Assembly (NCBI RefSeq): GCF_000016285.1
Contig: NC_011988.1
Location: 682,001 to 746,000 of the forward strand
Direction: 5' to 3'
DNA length: 64,000 nt
Origin: Allorhizobium ampelinum S4
GTDB lineage: Bacteria > Pseudomonadota > Alphaproteobacteria > Rhizobiales > Rhizobiaceae
Position numbers and translations under genes: made by a program
Notes under the pieces: generated by a model
Databases searched by the model: none
What the model was told of the DNA's origin: nothing
What the model saw: only the letters and a program-made list of their open reading frames with translations
Shown: positions 8,860 to 17,083 of the stretch, in pieces
How the letters are laid out: each line of letters opens with the position of its first letter
Numbering within the stretch: position 1 is the stretch's first letter

Positions 8860-10233
8860 TCAGGCCATGGCAGTGCGAACGTCCGGATCTTCCAGCGTCT
8901 GATCCAGCGTCTTTTTGGTGCGCTCGACAATGGCGTCGATTTCGCTTTCCGTGCAGCACAGCGGCGGCGCATAGCCCAGAATGCCATTGGCAAAGGCGCG
9001 GATGACAAGGCCATTGTCCCAGGCGCGTTCAAACACCCGGGTGGCGGGGGCAGCAGCGGCTGGCAGAGGGGTTTTCTTATCCTTGTCCACCACCATTTCA
9101 ATGGCGGCCAGCATGCCACGACCGCGCACATCGCCCACCAGCGGGTGGTCTTTCAGGCTTTCCAAGCCCGCAATCAAACGTGCGCCCATTTTGCGGCCGT
9201 TGTCCAGCAAGCCGTCTTCGTAAAGCTTCAGCACGGCAAGGCCAACAGCGGCACTGACCGGATGGGCCGAATAGGTATAGCCATGGCCAATGGCGGCTGA
9301 TCCGGCACCATCGGCAATGGTGTTGTAGATTGTATCGGACAGGAACACCGCACCCATCGGCACATAGCCAGAGGTGAGGCCCTTGGCGGTGGTCATCAGA
9401 TCCGGCACCACGCCATCATCGGCACAGGCAAACAACGGCCCGGTGCGGCCAAAGCCGGTGATGACTTCATCGGCCACGAACAGAATGTCCAGCTCGGTGC
9501 AGACATCGCGCATGGCTTTTAGCCAGCCATCTGGCGGAACAATCACGCCGCCGGAGCCTTGAATTGGCTCCACATAAAAAGCGGCCACACGCTCTGCACC
9601 CAGTTCCTCAACCTTTGCCCGCAAGGCGGCAACCGATGAAGCGATAATAGCGGCGGGATCATTGCCGACCGGGTTGCGATAGGCGTAGTGCGACGGAATT
9701 TTATGCTGCCAGTCAAATGGCAGGCCGAACCCGGCGTGGAACAGCGGCAGAGCCGTCAGGCCTGCGCCGACCGTGGATGAGCCATGATAGCCCTGTTCCA
9801 CCGAGATGAACTGGTCCTTCTGCGGTGTGCCTTTGCAATGGTAGTAATAACGGATGAAGCGGATGGTGCTGTCGATAGCGTCTGAGCCGCCCAGAGTGAA
9901 ATAGACGTGGTTGAGATCGCCGGGTGCCCGGTCAGCCAGTTCGGCAGCCAGCCGGATGGCGGGTTCCGAGCCGAGGCTGAAATAGCCGGTGGCGTAAGGC
10001 AGTTCACGCAACTGCTTGGTTGCTGCCTCGATAATGCTTTCCTGGCCGTAACCGGCATTCACGCACCACAGACCGGCAAAGCCGTCGAGCAGTTGACGTC
10101 CGGTGGAATCAGTGACGGTTGCGCCGCTGGCCGATTTCAGAACGCGCACGCCAGCTTTTTCATGGCTGCGATAGGAGGCAACCGGATGCACCAGATGGGC
10201 GCGGTCCAACTCAATAAGAGAATTGCTCAACAT
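8860..10233 (-). CDS. Class III PLP-dependent aminotransferase (polyamine/omega-amino acid:pyruvate type)
   Basis: 457 residues, typical for the family. Visible features are 'GFAGLWCVNAGYG' near the N-terminus, 'YFTLGGSDAIDSTIRFIRYY' (cofactor phosphate loop), 'LFVADEVITGFGRTG' with the PLP-ring Asp, and 'TTAKGLTSGYVPMGAVFLSD' with Schiff-base Lys at about 284. The pattern resembles SpuC-like putrescine:pyruvate and beta-alanine:pyruvate aminotransferases. With the FAD oxidoreductase (12145) and aldehyde dehydrogenase (13899) it fits conversion of a primary amine to an aldehyde and acid. Exact substrate unknown. Confidence 0.88.
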   Translation of the reverse strand: MLSNSLIELDRAHLVHPVASYRSHEKAGVRVLKSASGATVTDSTGRQLLDGFAGLWCVNAGYGQESIIEAATKQLRELPYATGYFSLGSEPAIRLAAELADRAPGDLNHVYFTLGGSDAIDSTIRFIRYYYHCKGTPQKDQFISVEQGYHGSSTVGAGLTALPLFHAGFGLPFDWQHKIPSHYAYRNPVGNDPAAIIASSVAALRAKVEELGAERVAAFYVEPIQGSGGVIVPPDGWLKAMRDVCTELDILFVADEVITGFGRTGPLFACADDGVVPDLMTTAKGLTSGYVPMGAVFLSDTIYNTIADGAGSAAIGHGYTYSAHPVSAAVGLAVLKLYEDGLLDNGRKMGARLIAGLESLKDHPLVGDVRGRGMLAAIEMVVDKDKKTPLPAAAAPATRVFERAWDNGLVIRAFANGILGYAPPLCCTESEIDAIVERTKKTLDQTLEDPDVRTAMA

Positions 10234-10251
10234 TATCAGATCTCCAAAAAA

Positions 10252-11097
10252 TCAGCCGAGGGCCTGGCTGGCGAGTGCGTAGGTTTTAACGGAAGCCGAT
10301 TCATTCGGATCTATCTGTGCCGCATTGCGTCGCATCGGCACGCCGCTGCCCACGTGAACAAGGCCTTGCTGCGTCAACCAAGGCGCAAGGCCTGTTGCAA
10401 CGGCTGTGTCGACGCGCAGAAATGATCCTGTTCTTGCAGCGAACACAAAGGACAGAAGGGCTTTTGCATCGTCCTGATTGGCCGCCACGACCGGCCCCGC
10501 GACTTCACCGCGACCAAAAGGACGCAGGGCGATATAGCCGGTGATGCGGCCAGCATCTCTGAGAATGGCAAACTTGCCGGTTTCCGCGAGCTTGCTCAGC
10601 AGACCACTCCGATCCGCGCCAAAGGCAGCCGCATCAAGGGTGGCCAAATCTTGCGCCACGTCCTGATCAGCCCAGGAGATTGCAGAATTGGCGATAGCGC
10701 CATCTTCGACAATGCCTTGATGCTGGATAATTTCACCAGCGGCGACAAAGCCAAGCTTTTCGTAGAGGGGCAGGCCATCCTGCGTTGCCACCAGACGGCA
10801 TTCGCGCCCATCTGCGGCATTTAAGGCCATGTCCATCAATTTGCGGCCAAGCCCGCGACCGCGCATGGAGGCGTCGACGATGACCATGTTGACGGTGGCG
10901 CAGGTCTCTGCGTAAAGCGTCGCCATGGCGGTTCCCACCACGCGGTTGCCTTCAAGCGCCACAAAGCCCTTGCTCAAGGACAGCACAAAGGCCCAATCTT
11001 CCCGGCGATGTGGCCATTGGGCTTGCTGCGACAGCATAAATGCGCCGTCGATGTGTTCGGGACCAAAAGAAATAATGTCGATCTGGCTTGCCTGCAT
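10252..11097 (-). CDS. GNAT-family N-acetyltransferase with C-terminal extension
   Basis: 281 residues from the ATG at 11097; the longer frame to 11211 runs into a palindromic repeat and lacks a ribosome site. The acetyl-CoA loop is 'MRGRGLGRKLMD' (Q/R-x-x-G-x-G/A) at about residues 83-94, with 'LPLYEKLGF' in the usual place. A second, GNAT-like half follows (about 145-260), ending in '...LVHVGSGVPMRRN'. It lies 18 bp upstream of the aminotransferase, so co-transcription is likely and the acceptor may be an amine of the same pathway. Confidence 0.82.
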   Translation of the reverse strand: MQASQIDIISFGPEHIDGAFMLSQQAQWPHRREDWAFVLSLSKGFVALEGNRVVGTAMATLYAETCATVNMVIVDASMRGRGLGRKLMDMALNAADGRECRLVATQDGLPLYEKLGFVAAGEIIQHQGIVEDGAIANSAISWADQDVAQDLATLDAAAFGADRSGLLSKLAETGKFAILRDAGRITGYIALRPFGRGEVAGPVVAANQDDAKALLSFVFAARTGSFLRVDTAVATGLAPWLTQQGLVHVGSGVPMRRNAAQIDPNESASVKTYALASQALG

Positions 11098-11120
11098 GGC
11101 ACTATCCTGAAATCTGTTGG

Positions 11121-11184
11121 CTTTTTGTTTGAGTTTGTCTTTTCGGGAAAACCGGTGGCCACTTTTCCCAAGGCAAACTCTAGT
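11121..11184 (+). repeat. Rhizobial-type palindromic intergenic repeat, copy 1
   Basis: The core is GGGAAAA (11145-11151) pairing with TTTTCCC (11163-11169) across a CCGGTGGCC-containing loop, preceded by TTTTTGTTT...GTCTTTTC and followed by AAGGCAAACTCTAG. The same layout recurs at 13826-13891, 37631-37740 and 42625-42692. It sits in the 5' leader of the GNAT gene. Confidence 0.75.
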
Positions 11185-11472
11185 GCTTCTCAGTGATAGC
11201 CCCGCGCGCAAAGAAGATCATCCCGACGATCGCGTGTCCTTGGTATGTTTGGCCGTTCCGACAGATCATTGCCGCATCTTATGCCGTGAGAGTGCATTTC
11301 TTCCGTGTGTCTGGACAACGGCTCTTAGGGGTTTGCAAAACTCTCTGCCAAATCCTCCGCTGCAAACGCAACATTGTGCTTTGAGAGGTAGCAATTGCGG
11401 TGAATGGGTGGGCTTGGCTCTGCCTATGATGGGGAAACCCGAACGATATGCTTTGCAAGGATCAAGAAACCC
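11185..11472. other. Divergent promoter region between GNAT and second HAD gene
   Basis: 288 bp with no supported gene. It should contain promoters for the minus-strand GNAT/aminotransferase operon and the plus-strand HAD/oxidoreductase operon. I see no clear palindrome or sigma-54 site; the AAGGA at about 11458 serves the HAD start. Confidence 0.4.
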
Positions 11473-12141
11473 ATGGCTCCCTTCCGTCCGAAATTCATCA
11501 CCTTCGATTGCTACGGTACGCTCATCAATTTCCAGATGGCGGAAGCGGCCCGCGATATTTACGGCCCCCAGCTGGATGCTGCCCACATGGATGCGTTTGT
11601 GAGGGACTTCTCAGCCTATCGTCTGGATGAGGTGTTGGGCGATTGGAAGCCCTATGCCGATGTGGTCCATAATGCCATTGAACGCACCTGCAAGAGAAAC
11701 GGCGTAACGTTCCGCGATGAAGACGCCAAGACCGTGTATGAGCGCGTGCCCAGCTGGGGTCCGCACCCGGACGTGCCTGCTGGTCTTGCCAAAGTGGCCA
11801 AGGAAATTCCGCTGGTGATTCTATCCAACGCCATGAATTCGCAGATCATGTCCAATGTGGAAAAGCTCGGCGCGCCTTTCCATGCGGTCTATACGGCAGA
11901 GCAGGCGCAATCCTACAAGCCGCGCATGAAGGGCTTTGAATATATGTTCGACATGCTCGGCTGCGGACCAGAAGACATTACCCATGTGTCGTCTTCCTTC
12001 CGCTATGATCTGATGACGGCCCATGATCTGGGCATCAAGAACAAAGTCTGGGTCAACCGTGGTCACGAGCCAGCCAATCCCTATTATGGCTATCAGGAAA
12101 TCGCAGGCGTTCACGATCTGCCCGGCGTGTTTGGTCTTTAA
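11473..12141 (+). CDS. HAD-superfamily hydrolase, haloacid-dehalogenase type II-like (copy 2)
   Basis: 222 residues from the ATG at 11473, supported by AAGGA upstream and motif I at the very N-terminus: 'FITFDCYGTLINF' with Asp12. Motif II is 'VILSNAMNSQIM', the lysine is in 'AQSYKPRMKGF', and motif IV is 'HVSSSFRYDLMTAHDLG'. It keeps the FDxYGT and SYKP signatures of L-2-haloacid dehalogenases better than the copy at 7895. It lies 3 bp before the FAD oxidoreductase gene and is surely co-transcribed with it, so its substrate is probably an intermediate of the amine pathway rather than a haloacid. Confidence 0.84.
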   Translation: MAPFRPKFITFDCYGTLINFQMAEAARDIYGPQLDAAHMDAFVRDFSAYRLDEVLGDWKPYADVVHNAIERTCKRNGVTFRDEDAKTVYERVPSWGPHPDVPAGLAKVAKEIPLVILSNAMNSQIMSNVEKLGAPFHAVYTAEQAQSYKPRMKGFEYMFDMLGCGPEDITHVSSSFRYDLMTAHDLGIKNKVWVNRGHEPANPYYGYQEIAGVHDLPGVFGL

Positions 12142-12144
12142 GCC

Positions 12145-13419
12145 ATGAAATATCTCTCCTACTGGCACGACACCGCCCCGCAATTTGCCGAGGGCATCAC
12201 CGGCGCAATTGAAGGCGATTTTGATGTCGCCGTGATTGGCGGCGGCTTTACAGGCCTCGCTGCCGCCCGCCAACTGGCGAAAGCGGGGGCAAAGGTGATC
12301 GTGCTGGAGGGGCGGCGCATTGGTTGGGGCGCCTCTGGCCGCAATGGCGGGCACCTCAACAATGGTTTGGCTCACAGCTATCTGGGGGCCAAGGCGGAGC
12401 TGGGCAAGGAGAGGGCGATTGCGCTTTACAAAGCGCTCGACAGTTCCATCGATACCATCGAGGCGCTGATTGCCGAGGAAGGCATTGATTGCAATTTCCG
12501 CCGTGCCGGAAAGCTGAAACTCGCCTCCAAGCCACAGCATTTCGAGGGGCTTGCCCGCAATTTCGAAGCGCTGCATGCTGAGGTTGATCCCGATACGGCG
12601 CTGTTGTCGCCATCGGAGTTAAAAAGTGAGGTTGGCTCACCTTTTTTTGGTGCCATGCTCTCCAAAAAAAGCGCCATGATGCATATGGGCCGCTATGTGG
12701 TGGGCCTTGCGAATGCCGCCCACCGCCACGGCGCTCTGATTACTGAGCAGGCCTCTGTCACCTCTGTTGAAAAACAAGGCGACCGCCACCACCTGGCCAC
12801 TGCGCGGGGCCGCGTGACCGCCAAGGATGTGCTGGTTGCCACCGGGGCCTATACCACGCCCAATTTCAGCTTCTTCCGCCGCCGTATCATTCCGGTCGGC
12901 AGCTTTCTGATTGCCACGCGGCCTTTATCAGACATGGAAGTGGCGAGCGTGATGCCGGGCAACCGCACTTGCGTGAACACCATGAACATCGGCAATTACT
13001 GGCGTCTTTCACCCGACAATCGGCTGATTTTCGGCGGTCGCGCCCGTTTTTCCGCCACATCCGATCAGCAATCGGACGCCAAAAGCGGCGAAATCCTGCG
13101 CCAGTCCCTTGCCGCGATTTTCCCACAGCTTGCCAAGGTCGAGATCGACTATTGCTGGGGCGGTCTGGTGGATATGACCAAGGACCGCTATCCCCGCGCA
13201 GGCTATCAGGATGGGATGTGGTATGCCATGGGCTATTCCGGCCACGGTGCTCAGCTTTCCACCCACCTCGGCATGATCATGGCCGATACCATCATGGGCA
13301 AGCCTGATGCCAATCCACTGAAAGGCCTCGATTGGCCCGCCGTGCCGGGGCACTTTGGCAAGCCATGGTTTTTGCCGTTGGTGGGCATGTATTATAAGAT
13401 TCTCGATAGATTTCAGTGA
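12145..13419 (+). CDS. FAD-dependent amine oxidoreductase (gamma-glutamylputrescine oxidase-like, DAO family)
   Basis: 424 residues. The dinucleotide-binding motif VIGGGFTGLAAA is at about 30-41, followed by 'GRRIGWGASGRNGGHLNNG', the DAO-family segment near the flavin. 'WGGLVDMTKDRYPRAG' and the C-terminal 'YAMGYSGHGAQLSTHLG' are typical of PuuB-like oxidases. The family oxidises primary or secondary amines to aldehydes with release of ammonia and hydrogen peroxide. Immediate coupling to a HAD hydrolase upstream and the nearby aldehyde dehydrogenase and M20 deacylase support a polyamine- or amino-acid-conjugate pathway. Confidence 0.87.
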   Translation: MKYLSYWHDTAPQFAEGITGAIEGDFDVAVIGGGFTGLAAARQLAKAGAKVIVLEGRRIGWGASGRNGGHLNNGLAHSYLGAKAELGKERAIALYKALDSSIDTIEALIAEEGIDCNFRRAGKLKLASKPQHFEGLARNFEALHAEVDPDTALLSPSELKSEVGSPFFGAMLSKKSAMMHMGRYVVGLANAAHRHGALITEQASVTSVEKQGDRHHLATARGRVTAKDVLVATGAYTTPNFSFFRRRIIPVGSFLIATRPLSDMEVASVMPGNRTCVNTMNIGNYWRLSPDNRLIFGGRARFSATSDQQSDAKSGEILRQSLAAIFPQLAKVEIDYCWGGLVDMTKDRYPRAGYQDGMWYAMGYSGHGAQLSTHLGMIMADTIMGKPDANPLKGLDWPAVPGHFGKPWFLPLVGMYYKILDRFQ

Positions 13420-13604
13420 GAAGGGCAGCCTTCAATCGTGCAGGATCATTGGATTTGCGGATGCATGAAAGCTTTGCGCGTCTGCTTGATATGTTTTCCC
13501 AAGCCATCGTCTGGCGTCGCGCTTGCGACAAAACGCACGTGTCATGTGTGGCTGTATTATTCTATGGGAGACCGCATTGATGAATCTCTGAAAGGAAATG
13601 GCCA

Positions 13605-13808
13605 ATGACGAGCGACTGGGTGGACTGGTTCCCTATCGTCTTCTTTCCGGCAAAGATTATCGTGTTGGGCACGGCCATGTTCTTCGCCATAAAATGGCAT
13701 CACGATCAGGATAAAGCAGAGAAGAAGAAAAACGAAGCCAACGAAGCGGACGCGCCCGAGGAAAAGAACGGTGACGCCTCAAGCGAGCGCCTGTCGGGTT
13801 CAGATTGA
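13605..13808 (+). CDS. Small single-pass membrane protein, unknown function
   Basis: 67 residues with a GAAAGGAA ribosome site 9 nt before the ATG. The N-terminus 'MTSDWVDWF' leads into one hydrophobic helix (about 10-29). The rest is highly charged ('HHDQDKAEKKKNEANEADAPEEKN'), so a cytoplasmic or periplasmic low-complexity tail on a membrane anchor. I recognise no family. It is 185 bp after the oxidoreductase and converges with the aldehyde dehydrogenase, with a palindromic repeat between. It may be independent of the catabolic genes. Confidence 0.65.
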   Translation: MTSDWVDWFPIVFFPAKIIVLGTAMFFAIKWHHDQDKAEKKKNEANEADAPEEKNGDASSERLSGSD

Positions 13809-13825
13809 ACCGGACAGATTCTCGA

Positions 13826-13891
13826 TTTTCTTGTTTTCGTTTTTCTTTTCGGGAAAATGAGTTTCCATTTTTTCCTGAAAAAACTCTCAAT
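13826..13891 (+). repeat. Rhizobial-type palindromic intergenic repeat, copy 2
   Basis: Same layout as the copy at 11121: TCTTGTTTTCGTTTTTCTTTTC, then GGGAAAA (13851-13857) and TTTTTTCC (13868-13875), then GAAAAAACTCT. The stem is weaker than in the other copies. It lies between convergent genes, where it could also act as a terminator. Confidence 0.65.
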
Positions 13892-13898
13892 GGGCGGT

Positions 13899-15362
13899 CT
13901 AAAGCCCAATCAACACACTCTTGCTCTTGCGATTGGCATGGTAGGCCTCGCGGCCCAAATCCTTGCCAATGCCGGATTGCTTGTAACCGCCTGTGGGTAA
14001 AATATGATCCCGTGAGCGGCCATAACGGTTGACCCAAACAGTCCCCGCCTGAAGCGAGCGTGTCAGGCGAAGGGCGCGGGAGAGATCGCGGGTAAACAGG
14101 CCTGCACAAAGCCCATAGGTGGGGTGGTCTGCCAAAGCCAGCGCTTCGTCCTCATGCTCAAAAGACTGCATGGTCAAGACGGGGCCGAAAATTTCCTGTG
14201 TCACAGCCGGAGAATGCTGATCGACATGGGAGAGCAAGGTTGGCGTATAAAAATACCCATCGCCTTCCATGATGTCGCCACCCGTCAGGCACTCAGCCCC
14301 GGCATCAATAGCGGCCTTGACGATGCTGTCGATCCGCTCGCGCTGGCGGTGTGAAATAATCGGCGAATATTGTGTTGTTGCATCCCAGGTTGGGCCTGCC
14401 TTCACCGCCTTCATTTTGGCGATGATCGCTTGTGCCAAAGGCTCCATCACACTGCGCTCAACAATCAGGCGTGAGCCAGCAACACAGGCTTGGCCCGCGT
14501 TGGAAAGAATGCTGTGGGCAATGGCGGTGGCGGCTTTGTCCAGATCGGCATCGGCAAACACCAGTTGCGGACTTTTGCCGCCCAGTTCCAGTGTCATGGG
14601 TTTGACGCCCGTGCGGGCAATATTGCCCATAATCGCCTGACCCGCTCCGGTGGAGCCGGTAAAGCTGACCTTGGCGATATCCGGGTGGCCGGTGATGGCA
14701 TTGCCAGTGACAGCGCCATCGCCCAGCACGATATTGATCAGCCCCGCCGGAATCCCGGCCCTCAAGGCCAATTGTGCCAGATAGATGCTGGAAAAGGGTG
14801 TCATTTCTGATGGTTTTAGTACCACGGCGTTGCCAGCGGCCAGTGCTGGCCCAAGCTTCCAGCCCGCCATGGAAACCGGAAAATTCCATGGCGTGATCGC
14901 TCCGACCACGCCATAAGGCTCGCTCATGATCATGCCGAGACTATCACCATCCGTCGGCACCAGCGCATCGCCTTCCTTGTCTGCCATTTCGGCAAAGAAG
15001 CGGATTTGCTCTGCGGTCACAGCAATATCCCCGGCAATCAGATGGCCGACCGGACGGGTGGAGGAGAGAGCCTCCAGCTTGGCCAATGTTTCGGCCTCGC
15101 GCTCAATCAGGTCTGCCCAGCGTTGGAGCACAATCGTGCGTTCGCGTGGGCGCACGCTGCCCCATTGGCTGGTTTTTAGCGCCTGTTTTGCGGTTTGAAC
15201 GGCCCGATCCACCATGTCCTCATTGGCAATCGGACACCCCGCATAGGCCTTGCCATCGGATGGGCGGTACATGTCGAGTGCGCCATTGGCAGCCACCAGC
15301 GCATCGCCAATGAAATGGCCGATGGGCAGGGCAATAGTGTCTGGATCGAAGCTGAGGGTCAT
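13899..15362 (-). CDS. Aldehyde dehydrogenase (PuuC/betaine-aldehyde type, NAD(P)-dependent)
   Basis: 487 residues. Features are 'GVVGAITPWNFPVSMAGWKLGPALAAGNAVVLKPSE' (cofactor site), 'VSFTGSTGAGQAI', Glu in 'TLELGGKSPQ', and the catalytic Cys at about 293 in 'NAGQACVAGSR'. 'EIFGPVLTMQSF' and 'GGYKQSGIGKDLG' complete the family pattern. It probably oxidises the amino-aldehyde produced by the aminotransferase or FAD oxidase of this cluster. It forms an operon with the cupin and M20 deacylase upstream on the same strand (24-bp and 15-bp gaps). Confidence 0.9.
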   Translation of the reverse strand: MTLSFDPDTIALPIGHFIGDALVAANGALDMYRPSDGKAYAGCPIANEDMVDRAVQTAKQALKTSQWGSVRPRERTIVLQRWADLIEREAETLAKLEALSSTRPVGHLIAGDIAVTAEQIRFFAEMADKEGDALVPTDGDSLGMIMSEPYGVVGAITPWNFPVSMAGWKLGPALAAGNAVVLKPSEMTPFSSIYLAQLALRAGIPAGLINIVLGDGAVTGNAITGHPDIAKVSFTGSTGAGQAIMGNIARTGVKPMTLELGGKSPQLVFADADLDKAATAIAHSILSNAGQACVAGSRLIVERSVMEPLAQAIIAKMKAVKAGPTWDATTQYSPIISHRQRERIDSIVKAAIDAGAECLTGGDIMEGDGYFYTPTLLSHVDQHSPAVTQEIFGPVLTMQSFEHEDEALALADHPTYGLCAGLFTRDLSRALRLTRSLQAGTVWVNRYGRSRDHILPTGGYKQSGIGKDLGREAYHANRKSKSVLIGL

Positions 15363-15386
15363 GGTATTTCCTTAGGCAAGCTTGGC

Positions 15387-15743
15387 TTACGCCATGATGG
15401 TGACGTAGATTTTCTTCACCGTTTCAATGGTCTTCCAAACGCCAACAAAGCCCGGCTTCATGATGAAATGATCGCCCGCCTTGTAAATCACCGGCTCGCC
15501 GCCTTCAGGCGTAATCTCCACCACGCCCGATAGGATATGGCAGTATTCAAAGCTCTCGCCTTTGATGGATTTGGTCTCGCCGGGGGTGGCTTCCCACACG
15601 CCAGTGTGGATCATCTCTCCACGGCAGACATCCTGCGGCCAAGTCTTGAAGGCCGGATCACCAGAGATCAAACGTTCTGGCAGGGCCTTGGATTCTTTCG
15701 GGGTGAACGTGGGGTTGGTGTCGATTGTTTTCAAAAGAGACAT
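15387..15743 (-). CDS. Single-domain cupin protein
   Basis: 118 residues forming one small beta-barrel. Key stretches are 'MIHTGVWEATPGETKSIKGESFEYCHILSGVVEITPEGG' and 'YKAGDHFIMKPGFVGVWKT', the two cupin motifs of the cupin_3 (EutQ/ureidoglycine-hydrolase-like) group. The metal site is partly unusual, with Glu and Cys-His in motif 1. It lies between deacylase and aldehyde dehydrogenase genes and may bind or isomerise a pathway intermediate, or act as a small sensor; neither can be shown from sequence. Confidence 0.78.
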   Translation of the reverse strand: MSLLKTIDTNPTFTPKESKALPERLISGDPAFKTWPQDVCRGEMIHTGVWEATPGETKSIKGESFEYCHILSGVVEITPEGGEPVIYKAGDHFIMKPGFVGVWKTIETVKKIYVTIMA

Positions 15744-15758
15744 GGATTGGTCCTTGGT

Positions 15759-16889
15759 TCAGAGTTTGCAGCAGTGGTCTGCGAGAGCGGTGATCGTGGT
15801 CTGGCAGGTGGCCAGTTCATCCATCAGGATATATTCGTTGGGCTTGTGGGCACGGCTGATATCGCCGGGGCCGCAGATGATGGCATCGATACCCGCTTGC
15901 TGGAAAAGCCCGGCTTCGGTGCCGTAGCTGACGGCCGCCAGCGGCTCGACGCCTGTGAGCCTGTGCAGAAGCGCGGCAAGGGGTGCGTTTTGGGGGAGTG
16001 AGAGTGCGGGGTAGGCACTCATTTCAGCCCATTCCACGCCAAAGCCTTTGTCTTTCAACGCTTCCGCTGTCCGGCGCACCGGCTGCAAAAGCGCTGCGGG
16101 ATTAACGCCGGAAATAGCGCGGGCCTCAAACTCGGCCTCACAGGTATCAGGAATGATATTGACGGCTTGTCCCCCGCGCACGGTTCCCACTTGCAGCGAG
16201 GAATAGGGCGGCTCAAACACCGCTTCAAACGGGCCGCTCGTTAAATCAGAGGCAGCATCGCGGGCAGCAATCAGAACCTCACTCATCGCATGAATCGCAT
16301 TCAGGCCCAGATCGGGCCGCGATGAATGGCCGGAGTGCCCGGTAATGGTGACGCGGGCCGCAGCCTTGCCTTTGTGGGCGCGGATTGCCCGCATGCCGCT
16401 GGGTTCGCCAATAATGGCCCCAAGCGGGCTTTCGCAAAGGCTCGGCAGTTGCGCCAGCATATGCGGCACGCCACGGCACCCGGCCTCTTCATCATAGGAA
16501 AAAGCAAGATGGATGGGACGGGCCAGCGGCATGGCGGCAAGCTTTGGCACGCAGGCCAAAGCGCAGGCCAAAAACCCCTTCATGTCGCTGGTGCCGCGGC
16601 CAAAAAGCCTGTCGCCCTCGCGTCGCAACTGGAATGGATCGCTCACCCAGCCGCTTTCGCCTGCTGGCACCACATCCATATGGCCTGACAGAATATAGCC
16701 GGGCACATGCCTGGGGCCGATGGTGGCAAACAGATTGCTGCGATCGCCCTCCGGCCCGGGAAGCACGCTCACTGCCGCGCCGTGGTTTTGCAGATAGTCA
16801 CGAATGAAGCTGACGATCTCGCCGTTGGCTGTGCCGACAACGGAAGGGAAGGCCACGAGGCGTTCGAGAATGTCCAAGGGTCGCTCCAT
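15759..16889 (-). CDS. M20-family deacylase (acetylornithine deacetylase/ArgE-like)
   Basis: 376 residues from the ATG at 16889, which has GAGG upstream; the frame extends to 16931 but that part overlaps a palindrome. Metal-site motifs are 'LSGHMDVVPAG', 'LFGRGTSDMKGFLAC' and 'FSYDEEAGCRG', and the dimerisation domain starts near 'HKGKAAARVTITGHSGHSS'. The C-terminal His is in 'ISRAHKPNEYI'. The family cleaves N-acyl bonds of amino acids. Here it could deacylate an imported or acetylated polyamine or amino acid; an arginine-biosynthetic role is less likely given the catabolic surroundings. Confidence 0.86.
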   Translation of the reverse strand: MERPLDILERLVAFPSVVGTANGEIVSFIRDYLQNHGAAVSVLPGPEGDRSNLFATIGPRHVPGYILSGHMDVVPAGESGWVSDPFQLRREGDRLFGRGTSDMKGFLACALACVPKLAAMPLARPIHLAFSYDEEAGCRGVPHMLAQLPSLCESPLGAIIGEPSGMRAIRAHKGKAAARVTITGHSGHSSRPDLGLNAIHAMSEVLIAARDAASDLTSGPFEAVFEPPYSSLQVGTVRGGQAVNIIPDTCEAEFEARAISGVNPAALLQPVRRTAEALKDKGFGVEWAEMSAYPALSLPQNAPLAALLHRLTGVEPLAAVSYGTEAGLFQQAGIDAIICGPGDISRAHKPNEYILMDELATCQTTITALADHCCKL

Positions 16890-16901
16890 CGATCCGGCCT
16901 C

Positions 16902-16918
16902 GCAGTGCGGCGCACTGC
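16902..16918. promoter_or_regulatory. 17-bp palindrome near the ArgE-like start
   Basis: GCAGTGCG-G-CGCACTGC is a perfect 8-bp inverted repeat about one base, ending 12 bp upstream of the start codon at 16889. Position next to the ribosome site of the first gene in the ArgE/cupin/ALDH operon suggests an operator or a translation-blocking hairpin. Confidence 0.4.
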
Positions 16919-17083
16919 TGATAAGACGCAAAGCTCAATGCCTTGGAAAGGCCGAGTGCGTCGGATCTGGAATCTACAAGCCAAGCGGTATTTTTACTGC
17001 TGAAAGCAGGGGATATTTGGTGGAATCTTTGGTTCCGGAGGCTAAGGGGAGCGGATTATACCGACGCCACCGAGACAGATGGA

